Positions 32,851 through 39,937 of a stretch of 64,000 nt of DNA are shown here, piece by piece. A program made the translations under genes and the position numbers. The stretch is taken from positions 186,001 to 250,000 of the forward strand of contig JADKDJ010000035.1 of assembly GCA_016718405.1 (NCBI GenBank). The letters are read 5' to 3'. The notes below the pieces were generated by a model, which had not been told where the DNA came from, ran no database searches, and saw nothing but the letters and a program-made list of their open reading frames with translations. Numbering within the stretch: position 1 is the first letter of the stretch; every line of letters starts with the position of its first letter. The stretch is from Candidatus Rhodoferax odensensis. GTDB taxonomy: Bacteria > Pseudomonadota > Gammaproteobacteria > Burkholderiales > Burkholderiaceae_C.

Positions 32851-33054
32851 ATGTTGTTACTGCAAAGAATTCTAGTCAGTCCCATTGTCCTTGCCGTTAG
32901 CGCGGTGACCTTGACGGCCTGCGGGCAGTATGGGGCACTGTACCTGCCATCGGATCCACCCCCCGGCAAGCGTCCCGCTGCCACACCAAAGGCTGCGTCG
33001 GTCTCGCCATCCGCCGCGCCGCTTGCGACACCCGTCCCAGCCGCCACCCAATGA
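32851..33054 (+). CDS. lptM: LPS translocon maturation chaperone-like lipoprotein LptM (YifL)
   Basis: Small lipoprotein of 67 residues. The signal peptide ends at a lipobox LTAC with Cys24, and the following GQYGALYLPSDPP is the conserved hallmark of the YifL/LptM family, which helps mature the LptD outer-membrane LPS translocon. The tail is Ala/Pro-rich and low complexity. I chose the ATG at 32851 because it precedes the signal peptide; a longer frame from 32539 lies antisense to cyaY. It overlaps lysA by four bases (ATGA), as in many Burkholderiales. Confidence 0.88.
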   Translation: MLLLQRILVSPIVLAVSAVTLTACGQYGALYLPSDPPPGKRPAATPKAASVSPSAAPLATPVPAATQ

Positions 33055-34355
33055 CTACCCCACATCTTCCCGGCCAACCCCAACTGGCGTACCAGGGCGA
33101 CGAATTGTTCATGGAGCAAGTCCGCCTGAGCGACTTGGCCAAGGAGTACGGCACGCCGCTGTTTGTCTACTCAAAGGCGTGCATGCTGTCCGCACTGAAC
33201 GCGTACCAACAAGGTTTCTCTGGTCGGGAGGTGCAAATCTGCTACGCCATGAAAGCCAACCCGGCACTAGGCGTCATTGCGGTTTTTGCCCAAGCCGGCT
33301 GCGGCTTTGACGTTGTATCGGGTGGCGAGCTGGCTCGGGTCCTGGCCGCTGGTGGACGAGCTGACAAAGTCATTTTTTCCGGCGTTGGCAAGACTCGATG
33401 CGAAATGCGACAAGCGCTTGCGGCTCGCATCGCTTGCTTCAACGTCGAAAGCGAAGAGGAGCTGGAGGTACTCAATGAAGTCGCGCTGTCAATGGGCGTG
33501 CGCGCGCCGATCAGCCTGCGGGTCAACCCCAACGTCGACCCCAAGACACACCCATACATCTCAACCGGCCTCAAAAGCAGCAAGTTTGGCGTCGCCCACG
33601 AACGCGTGCTGCCGGTCTACCAACGAGCGGCTGCGTTACCTGGCATCGAGGTTGTGGGCATCGATTGCCACATCGGCTCGCAGATTACCCAAGAAGGGCC
33701 CTATCTCGACATGGTGGACCGGATGCTTGATATGGTTGAAGCCATCGAGAAGTGTGGTGTGCACATCCATCACATCGACTTTGGTGGCGGCCTCGGTATC
33801 GATTACAACGGTGAGACGCCTCCTGACGCAACGCAGCTTTGGAAGAAACTGCTCCATAAACTTGATGCACGCGGTTTTGGCGCGCGGCGCCTGTTGGTGG
33901 AACCCGGTCGCTCGCTGGTAGGCAACGCGGGGGTCTGCGTGAGCGAGGTGCTCTACCTCAAACCCGGTGAGCACAAGAGCTTCTGCATCATTGATGCCGC
34001 CATGAACGATCTGCCTCGCCCGGCGATGTACCAAGCCTATCACCAGATCGTGCCGCTGCGCTGCCCGAATCGCGACGCAGACGCGACTTGGGAAGTGGTC
34101 GGACCGGTCTGCGAAAGCGGCGACTGGATCGGCCACGACCGCGCCCTGGACGTGAACCCGGGTGATCTGCTGGCGGTATTGTCGGCCGGTGCCTACTGCA
34201 TGAGCATGGCAAGCAACTACAACTCACGCGGACGAGCCGCCGAAGTGCTGGTCGACCATCACCAAAGCCACCTGATTCGGCGGCGAGAATCCATTGCCGA
34301 CCAGATGCGACAGGAAATGCCCGCGCCGGAAAGCGCAGGTTCTGCAGCGACCTAG
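33051..34355 (+). CDS. lysA: Diaminopimelate decarboxylase LysA
   Basis: PLP-dependent fold III decarboxylase of 434 residues making lysine from meso-diaminopimelate. The PLP-binding Lys68 is in CYAMKANP, HIGSQI and DFGGGLGIDY are present, LLVEPGRSLVGNAG follows, and the catalytic Cys with Asp is in GPVCESGDWIG. The last 30 residues (VDHHQSHLIRRRES onward) are the normal C-terminal strand plus a short tail. It is coupled to lptM by ATGA and meets the cytochrome gene tail to tail with a four-base overlap. Confidence 0.96.
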   Translation: MTTPHLPGQPQLAYQGDELFMEQVRLSDLAKEYGTPLFVYSKACMLSALNAYQQGFSGREVQICYAMKANPALGVIAVFAQAGCGFDVVSGGELARVLAAGGRADKVIFSGVGKTRCEMRQALAARIACFNVESEEELEVLNEVALSMGVRAPISLRVNPNVDPKTHPYISTGLKSSKFGVAHERVLPVYQRAAALPGIEVVGIDCHIGSQITQEGPYLDMVDRMLDMVEAIEKCGVHIHHIDFGGGLGIDYNGETPPDATQLWKKLLHKLDARGFGARRLLVEPGRSLVGNAGVCVSEVLYLKPGEHKSFCIIDAAMNDLPRPAMYQAYHQIVPLRCPNRDADATWEVVGPVCESGDWIGHDRALDVNPGDLLAVLSAGAYCMSMASNYNSRGRAAEVLVDHHQSHLIRRRESIADQMRQEMPAPESAGSAAT

Positions 34356-35014
34356 CGCAAACCCGCCATGTAGTCCGCGACGGCCTTGATCTCTCGGTCG
34401 TTCATCTTCGCGGCAATTTGACTCATCTGAAGGCTGTTCTTGCGAACGCCATCGCGAAACGCGGTCAACTGCGCTGCGCTGTATTCTGCAAACTGCCCAC
34501 TCAAGCGGGGGTACTGTGCGGGGATGCCTGCACCATTGGGACTGTGACAACCGGCGCAAGCGGCAATCTGGCGGTCGGCGATGCCGCCGCGAAAGATGCG
34601 TTCGCCCAAAGCTACCAGATCCTTGTCCTTGGCAGCGCCGGGCACCGCCTTCTTGCTGGCCAACCAGAAGGCGACGTTTCTCATGTCGTCCTCACTCAAT
34701 GCGGCAGCCATTCCGGTCATGATCGCGTTTTCGCGCTTGCCGGACTTGAATTCCTGCAGTTGCTTGAACAGATATTGCGGGTGCTGCTGCGCCAGTTTCG
34801 GGTTGGCCGCAGTCGCGGAATTGCCGTCCGCGGCGTGGCAGGCCGCACACATCGCATAACTGGCTTCGCCCTTGGCCAGATCGGGCTTGGCCGGCGCGGG
34901 CGCTGGTGCCGGGGCTTTGGCCGCGGGCGCAGCGGGCTTGGCATCTTCGGCAGCGACAGTGAAAGCAGCGCCGACCAAGGAGGCAGCAACCAGGAGAGAG
35001 GCAAGCAACTTCAT
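34352..35014 (-). CDS. Cytochrome c4-like diheme protein
   Basis: Periplasmic c-type cytochrome of 220 residues with a signal peptide (KLLASLLVAASLVGAAFTVAA), an Ala/Pro/Lys-rich linker, and two heme-binding motifs, CAACH (residues 56-60) and CAGCH (152-156), each in a half with axial Met segments (TGM; NSLQMSQI). The duplicated layout is that of cytochrome c4, an electron donor to terminal oxidases. The order engB-cytochrome c4 facing away from each other is typical of Betaproteobacteria. The linker before the first heme motif is longer than usual. Confidence 0.9.
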   Translation of the reverse strand: MKLLASLLVAASLVGAAFTVAAEDAKPAAPAAKAPAPAPAPAKPDLAKGEASYAMCAACHAADGNSATAANPKLAQQHPQYLFKQLQEFKSGKRENAIMTGMAAALSEDDMRNVAFWLASKKAVPGAAKDKDLVALGERIFRGGIADRQIAACAGCHSPNGAGIPAQYPRLSGQFAEYSAAQLTAFRDGVRKNSLQMSQIAAKMNDREIKAVADYMAGLR

Positions 35015-35088
35015 AAGTGATGAGGTGTCAGTCAGGTGGGCAAAACAGCAAGATTCTACAATGCGGCCTTGGGTTTACCTTTCACACA

Positions 35089-35796
35089 ATGACCAACAAC
35101 ACAAACCCAGTCGCGCCACAGGCCCTTTCCGCCGCAATCGCCGCGCCCTCGAAGTCTGCCGCAACTGTGGCTTCAGGTTGGCTGCACACAGCCAGATTTC
35201 TCACCACCGCGCCCCAGCTGCACTTCCTTCCGAAACTCGATGTGCCTGAAATCGCCTTCGTAGGACGCTCCAACGCGGGAAAGTCAACCTGCATCAACAC
35301 CCTGACGCAGCAAAAGCAGCTCGCCTTTGCCTCCAAGAAACCAGGGCGCACCCAGCACATCAACCTGTTCTCATTGGGCAAGCAGGGGGTCACCGACGCC
35401 GTGCTGACCGACCTGCCAGGCTATGGCTACGCGGCAGTGCCCAAACAGGACAAGATCCGCTGGCAGCAAGTCATGGCCAACTACCTGGTAACGCGGGAAA
35501 ACCTCAAAGGCATTGTGTTGATGTGCGACCCGCGTCATGGACTGACGGAACTCGATGAAGTGTTGCTGGAGGTGATCCGGCCGCGGGTTGAGCAAGGCCT
35601 CAATTTCCTGGTGGTCTTGACCAAGGCCGACAAGCTGACCCGCAGTGAACAGACCAAAGCGTTGTCCATCATGAAGCTGCAGGCCGGCGGCGGCGAGGTC
35701 AGGTTATTCTCGGCCCCCAAACGGCAAGGCATCGACGAGATCGCCCTGCTGTTGTGGCAGTGGGCGCACCCCGCCGTCACCTCGTCGCCTGCCTGA
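35089..35796 (+). CDS. engB: Ribosome biogenesis GTP-binding protein EngB (YsxC/YihA)
   Basis: GTPase of 235 residues that helps assemble the large ribosomal subunit. G1 is GRSNAGKS, G2 lies near KPGRTQHIN, G3 is DLPGYG, and G4 is TKAD, in the order typical for EngB. The start is the ATG at 35089 (MTNNTNPV), directly after a short leader; the upstream ATG at 35017 would include part of the divergent promoter region. The N-terminus has a 45-residue extension ahead of the GTPase domain (WLHTARFLTTAPQLHFLP), as is usual in this order. Confidence 0.95.
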   Translation: MTNNTNPVAPQALSAAIAAPSKSAATVASGWLHTARFLTTAPQLHFLPKLDVPEIAFVGRSNAGKSTCINTLTQQKQLAFASKKPGRTQHINLFSLGKQGVTDAVLTDLPGYGYAAVPKQDKIRWQQVMANYLVTRENLKGIVLMCDPRHGLTELDEVLLEVIRPRVEQGLNFLVVLTKADKLTRSEQTKALSIMKLQAGGGEVRLFSAPKRQGIDEIALLLWQWAHPAVTSSPA

Positions 35797-35884
35797 GGTA
35801 CCGGCCCGTCGCGAACGCGACTGAAATTGGCTATGTGAAACCGTAAGCTCGCTGTCTGCATGGCCGCTGCAGCGGGGCACCACA

Positions 35885-36802
35885 GTGATCGAGACGTACC
35901 TTCAACCTCTGCCGCATGGCATCACCCTCAGTTGCCGTGCTGCTGGCCAGCGCGATCGGCCGGTGTTGCTTTTCCTTCACGGCTTCCCCGAGGGCGCCTT
36001 TGTCTGGGACAGCTTCTTGGCCCATTTTTCACTAGACCAGAACGGTGGCTACCGTTGCGTCGCGCCCAACCTGCGCGGTTTTGAACGGTCCAGCGCGCCG
36101 CCGCTGCCCAGCGCCTACCGGCCCAAACACCTGGTACAGGACATCGCCGCCTTGATTGCGATCGAGACGGCAAACCAGGGCGGCACGCTGGCCACCCTGG
36201 TCGCACACGATTGGGGCGGCGCCGTGGCATGGAACCTAATAAACCAAATGCCGCACCTGGCGCAGCAATTGATGATTGTCAATTCACCGCACCCCGGCAC
36301 GTTTCTGCGCGAACTCAAGACTAGTCCCACGCAACAGGCCGCCAGCGCCTACATGAACTTCCTGATCCGTCCGGATGCCGAACGCTTGCTGGCGCAGGAC
36401 GACTACCGACGCCTGTGGGGCTTTTTCTCAGCGCCCGGCCAGAGCACCGAACCCCGTTGGTTGACGCAAGCTTTGAAGGATCAGTACCGTGCTGTATGGC
36501 GGCACGGCCTGACCGGTGGTTGCAATCTCTACCGCGCATCGCCTTTGCGACCGCCCACCGAGAGCGACCCCGCCGCGGCGGCTGTAAGCCTGCCCGATGA
36601 GATGCTCACCGTCCAACTGCCCACGCTCGTGGTGTGGGGCATGGACGACATCGCGCTGCCGCCCGCGTTGCTCGATGGACTCGACCACTTTGTCGACAAG
36701 CTCACGCTGCGCACCATCGAGCGTGCCACGCACTGGGTACTGCATGAACAGCCCGAGCTCGTGATGCGCTACTTGCAGGATTTCTTGCCAAGTCATCAAT
36801 AG
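35885..36802 (+). CDS. Alpha/beta hydrolase with epoxide-hydrolase signature
   Basis: Cytoplasmic alpha/beta-fold hydrolase of 305 residues with a GTG start at 35885. HGFPE at residues 32-36 forms the oxyanion hole, and the nucleophile position holds Asp109 in VAHDWGG, as in epoxide hydrolases and haloalkane dehalogenases, rather than Ser. The acid lies in VVWGMDDIALP and the catalytic His in ERATHWVLHEQPE. The substrate is not known; the HGFPE motif favours epoxide hydrolase over dehalogenase. It stands alone between engB and the convergent acyltransferase gene. Confidence 0.85.
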   Translation: MIETYLQPLPHGITLSCRAAGQRDRPVLLFLHGFPEGAFVWDSFLAHFSLDQNGGYRCVAPNLRGFERSSAPPLPSAYRPKHLVQDIAALIAIETANQGGTLATLVAHDWGGAVAWNLINQMPHLAQQLMIVNSPHPGTFLRELKTSPTQQAASAYMNFLIRPDAERLLAQDDYRRLWGFFSAPGQSTEPRWLTQALKDQYRAVWRHGLTGGCNLYRASPLRPPTESDPAAAAVSLPDEMLTVQLPTLVVWGMDDIALPPALLDGLDHFVDKLTLRTIERATHWVLHEQPELVMRYLQDFLPSHQ

Positions 36803-36838
36803 CAGCACAGTGCTGGCCGAACCCGGCGGGGCATGCTT

Positions 36839-37723
36839 TCAATACACCGAGGCATCGCCCGCCGGTCGACTCTTGAACCGTTTGTGCACCCAGTAGTACT
36901 GGTCCGGCATGGACTCAATGTAGCCCTGCAAGCGCTGGTTCATGCACGCGGTGTCGGCCACCACATCATCGGTCGGGAAGTCACTCCAGGCGGGCATCAC
37001 TTCGACCTGGTAGCCAGTTGGGGTCATGCGCGTCACCACCGGCACCACCTTGGCCCGGCCCAATTTAGCGAAGCGTGACAAGGACGGCACGGTGGCAGCC
37101 ATCACGCCGCAAAAGGGCACGTAAATCGACTCCTCAGGACCAAAGTTCATGTCCGGCAACAGGTACAGTGGCTCCCCGGCCCGCAAGGCGACGACAATCG
37201 ACTTGACTCCCGCGATTCGACCAAACAAGCGCGATTGGCCATAACGCTGGCGCCCGCGCAGGATCCACTGATCAACCACCCGGTTGGCCTGGTTGGTGTA
37301 GATGGTGGTGAACTGACGCGGCAGTTGCTGCGTCAGCGCCGTCCAGCCTGCGTCCAGCCCCACGAAGTGCGGCGCGAACACAACCACCGGTGAGGCATCG
37401 GTCAGTGCATCGATCGCACCAACGATCTGCAGACGCCGTGCCGTCACCGCTGAGCCAGCATGCCAGAGCCAGCCCCGATCGAGCCAGGCCTGAGCGAAGT
37501 GCACGAAGGTGCCCACCGCCACCGAGTGAACTTGGGCATCACTCCAACTCGGGAAGCACAACCTGAGGTTTACCCACGCAATGCGCCGGCGTGAACGCGC
37601 CAGCAGGTACAGCGTTTGGCCCAATAGCCAGCCCAGCCCGCGTAACCAGGACAAGGGAAGCAGGGCCAGCAGCCGCATCGCCTGCACCCCGGCGTGGCTT
37701 GCCAATTGCCCCAGCATGGTCAT
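36839..37723 (-). CDS. Lipid A biosynthesis acyltransferase (LpxL/HtrB-like), second of two
   Basis: Inner-membrane acyltransferase of 294 residues in the LpxL/LpxM family, adding secondary acyl chains to lipid A. The N-terminal amphipathic/TM region (LLALLPLSWLRGLGWLLGQTLYLLARSRRRIAWVNL) is followed by the catalytic HX4D motif His119-Asp124 in APHFVGLDAG and by ESIYVPFCG and YWVHKRFKSRP at the end. I place the start at 37723, where the ATG shares its A with the stop of the first acyltransferase (TGATG). Which acyl position it modifies cannot be decided. Confidence 0.91.
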   Translation of the reverse strand: MTMLGQLASHAGVQAMRLLALLPLSWLRGLGWLLGQTLYLLARSRRRIAWVNLRLCFPSWSDAQVHSVAVGTFVHFAQAWLDRGWLWHAGSAVTARRLQIVGAIDALTDASPVVVFAPHFVGLDAGWTALTQQLPRQFTTIYTNQANRVVDQWILRGRQRYGQSRLFGRIAGVKSIVVALRAGEPLYLLPDMNFGPEESIYVPFCGVMAATVPSLSRFAKLGRAKVVPVVTRMTPTGYQVEVMPAWSDFPTDDVVADTACMNQRLQGYIESMPDQYYWVHKRFKSRPAGDASVY

Positions 37724-38553
37724 CAGGCGTCCTGGCGCGGCTGCTTGTAGCGCGCGTAGGCCCACAGGTACTGCTGCGGGCAGGTCATCACCAGTTGTTC
37801 CATGGCGGCGTTGATCTGTGTCGCGGCCACAGTGGCGTCGCTGGCCAGGGCCTGATCCAGAGGCTGGAAATGGACCGCGAAGCCTCGGCCCCAAGACAAG
37901 CGTTCACCCCAGGCCAGCAACACCGTAGCGTCAGCTTGTCGGGCCAGGCGTGCCGACAGGGTCATGGTGTAGGCATCGCGACCAAAGAACGGCGCCCACA
38001 CACCCATCCCTGAAGGCGGCACCTGGTCGGGCAACAAACCCAGCGACTGACCGAGCTTCAAGGCCTTGACCATCTGTTTGACGCCCGCCATGGTCGTCGG
38101 AGCGGTCGACAAACCCGGACGACCGCGGGCCCGTGAGACCACCTCGCGCAACCAGGCCTTGCGCGGTGGCCGAAACAACACCGTCATGGGCTGCTGCGTC
38201 TGGCCATAGCGCTGGGCATAGGCCTGCGCGGTCACTTCAAAACACCCCAGGTGCGGCGTCAGAAAGACCACCCCCTTGGCGCGCAACAGTGCCGCGTCCA
38301 CAAGTTCAGCGCCTTGCCAGAAAACGGGCACCGGCGACCCCAGCCACAGACGGGGCAATTCGGCCACCATCCTACCCGCCGCGGCAACCGCCGGCGCCCA
38401 CTGGCGCCAGCCCAGACCAGCCTGACGGGCGTTGTCCAGGAAACGCTGCCGATAAACACCTGAGCTCAAAAACACCAGCCATCCCGCACCGCCACCCAGG
38501 CCGTGCACCAACCATAACGGCAGAATGGACAAGAACTTGAAGACGGTCGTCAT
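37723..38553 (-). CDS. Lipid A biosynthesis acyltransferase (LpxL/HtrB-like), first of two
   Basis: Second member of the same family, 276 residues, upstream of and coupled to the previous gene. The N-terminal membrane segment (LPLWLVHGLGGGAGWLVFLSSGVY) precedes the catalytic HX4E motif His101-Glu106 in TPHLGCFEV, then PPRKAW, LLPDQVPP and YLWAYARYK near the end. The HX4E version is found in LpxL-type enzymes. The two adjacent genes are similar in plan but clearly diverged, so this is an old pair rather than a fresh duplication. It is divergent from metK. Confidence 0.91.
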   Translation of the reverse strand: MTTVFKFLSILPLWLVHGLGGGAGWLVFLSSGVYRQRFLDNARQAGLGWRQWAPAVAAAGRMVAELPRLWLGSPVPVFWQGAELVDAALLRAKGVVFLTPHLGCFEVTAQAYAQRYGQTQQPMTVLFRPPRKAWLREVVSRARGRPGLSTAPTTMAGVKQMVKALKLGQSLGLLPDQVPPSGMGVWAPFFGRDAYTMTLSARLARQADATVLLAWGERLSWGRGFAVHFQPLDQALASDATVAATQINAAMEQLVMTCPQQYLWAYARYKQPRQDA

Positions 38554-38567
38554 CGCTCGGATAAAAT
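38537..38567 (+). promoter_or_regulatory. Candidate metK promoter
   Basis: TTGAAG (38537-38542) and TAAAAT (38562-38567) are spaced by 19 bases. Transcription from here would start near 38574, exactly at the 5' arm of the first leader stem. Candidate only. Confidence 0.45.
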
Positions 38568-38573
38568 GTGCGG

Positions 38574-38659
38574 GTCGCCGAGTTACGGAACTACTTGCAG
38601 GGCGACGAGCACAGTGGTCGGGTCAAGGAGCCGCCATTGTGCCCTGTCCTTGTGGACCC
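38574..38659 (+). ncRNA. Putative structured metK leader RNA with a pseudoknot
   Basis: Several pairings can be drawn by eye. P1: GTCGCC (38574-38579) with GGCGAC (38601-38606), perfect. P2: GCACAGTGG (38609-38617) with CCATTGTGC (38634-38642), nine pairs with one G-T. Pseudoknot: CAAGGA in the P2 loop (38624-38629) with TCCTTG (38647-38652), and GGGT (38620-38623) with ACCC (38656-38659). An alternative stem CAGGGC (38598-38603) with GCCCTG (38641-38646) excludes P1. This layout upstream of a SAM synthetase gene suggests a regulatory RNA, perhaps a riboswitch, but it does not match a class I can name. The metK start is 78 bases further on, behind a GGAG. Confidence 0.45.
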
Positions 38660-38737
38660 ATCTGCTAAAGCGTTCGCCGCGGCCCCAGGAAGCCCAAGCA
38701 ACGCGACTTGAACTTCTATTTTTTGGAGCTTGCATTC

Positions 38738-39916
38738 ATGGCGAACGATTTCCTTTTCACTTCCGAGTCCGTCTCCGAGGGTCACCCCGACAAAGTGGCG
38801 GACCAAATCTCAGACGCCATTCTGGACGCCATCTTCAGGCAAGACCCCAAGTCCCGTGTGGCGGCCGAGACCCTGACCAACACCGGCCTGGTGGTGCTGG
38901 CGGGTGAGATCACCACCAACGCGCACGTCGACTACATCCAGGTCGCGCGCGACACCATCAAACGCATCGGCTACGACAACACCGAGTACGGCATCGACTA
39001 CAAGGGCTGCGCGGTACTGGTGGCCTACGACAAACAAAGCAACGACATCGCCCAGGGCGTCGACCACGCCAGCGACGACCACCTCAACACCGGGGCCGGC
39101 GACCAAGGCCTGATGTTCGGTTATGCCTGCAACGAAACGCCCGAGCTGATGCCCGCGCCGATTCACTATGCGCACCGCCTGGTCGAGCGCCAGGCACAAC
39201 TGCGCAAGGACGGTCGCCTGCCTTTCTTGCGCCCGGACGCCAAGAGTCAGGTCACCATGCGCTACGTGGACGGCAAGCCGCACAGCATCGACACCGTGGT
39301 GTTGTCGAGCCAGCACGCGCCCGAAATGAGCGACGGTTCAAAGATGAAACCAGCCTTCATCGAGGCCGTGATCGAGGACATCATCAAGCCCGTACTACCC
39401 AAGGAATGGTTGATCAACACCAAGTATCTGATCAATCCGACCGGCCGCTTTGTCATCGGCGGCCCGCAGGGTGACTGCGGCCTGACCGGGCGCAAGATCA
39501 TTGTCGACACCTATGGCGGCGCCTGCCCGCACGGTGGTGGCGCGTTCAGCGGCAAGGACCCGTCCAAGGTGGACCGCTCGGCCGCCTACGCGGCGCGCTA
39601 CGTGGCCAAGAATATCGTGGCCGCCGGTCTGGCGCGGCAATGCCAGATTCAGGTGGCGTATGCCATTGGCGTTGCCCAGCCGATGAACGTGACGGTCTAC
39701 ACCGAGGGCACTGGCGTGATTCCCGACGAGAAAATCGCGGCGCTGGTGAGCGAACACTTTGATCTGCGACCCAAGGGCATCATCCAGATGCTCGATCTGC
39801 TGCGCCCCATCTACGAAAAGACTGCAGCCTACGGCCACTTCGGTCGCGAAGAACCAGAATTCACCTGGGAACGCACCGACCGGGCGGCCGCGCTGCGCAT
39901 GGCGGCAGGCCTGTAG
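38738..39916 (+). CDS. metK: S-adenosylmethionine synthetase MetK
   Basis: Makes S-adenosylmethionine from methionine and ATP; about 392 residues from the ATG at 38738 (MANDFLFTSESVSEGHPDKV). Hallmarks include GHPDKVADQISDA, GAGDQGLMFGYA, the glycine-rich phosphate loop GGAFSGKDPSKVDRS, and the C-terminal YGHFGR. The start is supported by GGAG nine bases upstream and by the family N-terminus; an upstream ATG at 38708 would add ten residues. Upstream is a 184-base leader with a predicted structured RNA. Confidence 0.97.
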   Translation: MANDFLFTSESVSEGHPDKVADQISDAILDAIFRQDPKSRVAAETLTNTGLVVLAGEITTNAHVDYIQVARDTIKRIGYDNTEYGIDYKGCAVLVAYDKQSNDIAQGVDHASDDHLNTGAGDQGLMFGYACNETPELMPAPIHYAHRLVERQAQLRKDGRLPFLRPDAKSQVTMRYVDGKPHSIDTVVLSSQHAPEMSDGSKMKPAFIEAVIEDIIKPVLPKEWLINTKYLINPTGRFVIGGPQGDCGLTGRKIIVDTYGGACPHGGGAFSGKDPSKVDRSAAYAARYVAKNIVAAGLARQCQIQVAYAIGVAQPMNVTVYTEGTGVIPDEKIAALVSEHFDLRPKGIIQMLDLLRPIYEKTAAYGHFGREEPEFTWERTDRAAALRMAAGL

Positions 39917-39937
39917 AGCCAGCACTGGCGCGGCACT

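Noticed and set aside
38660..38737. An intrinsic terminator in the metK leader (GCGTT/AACGC arms and a T-run near 38718).
   Set aside because: The stem is only five pairs and lies about 16 bases from the T-run, so it does not form a terminator.
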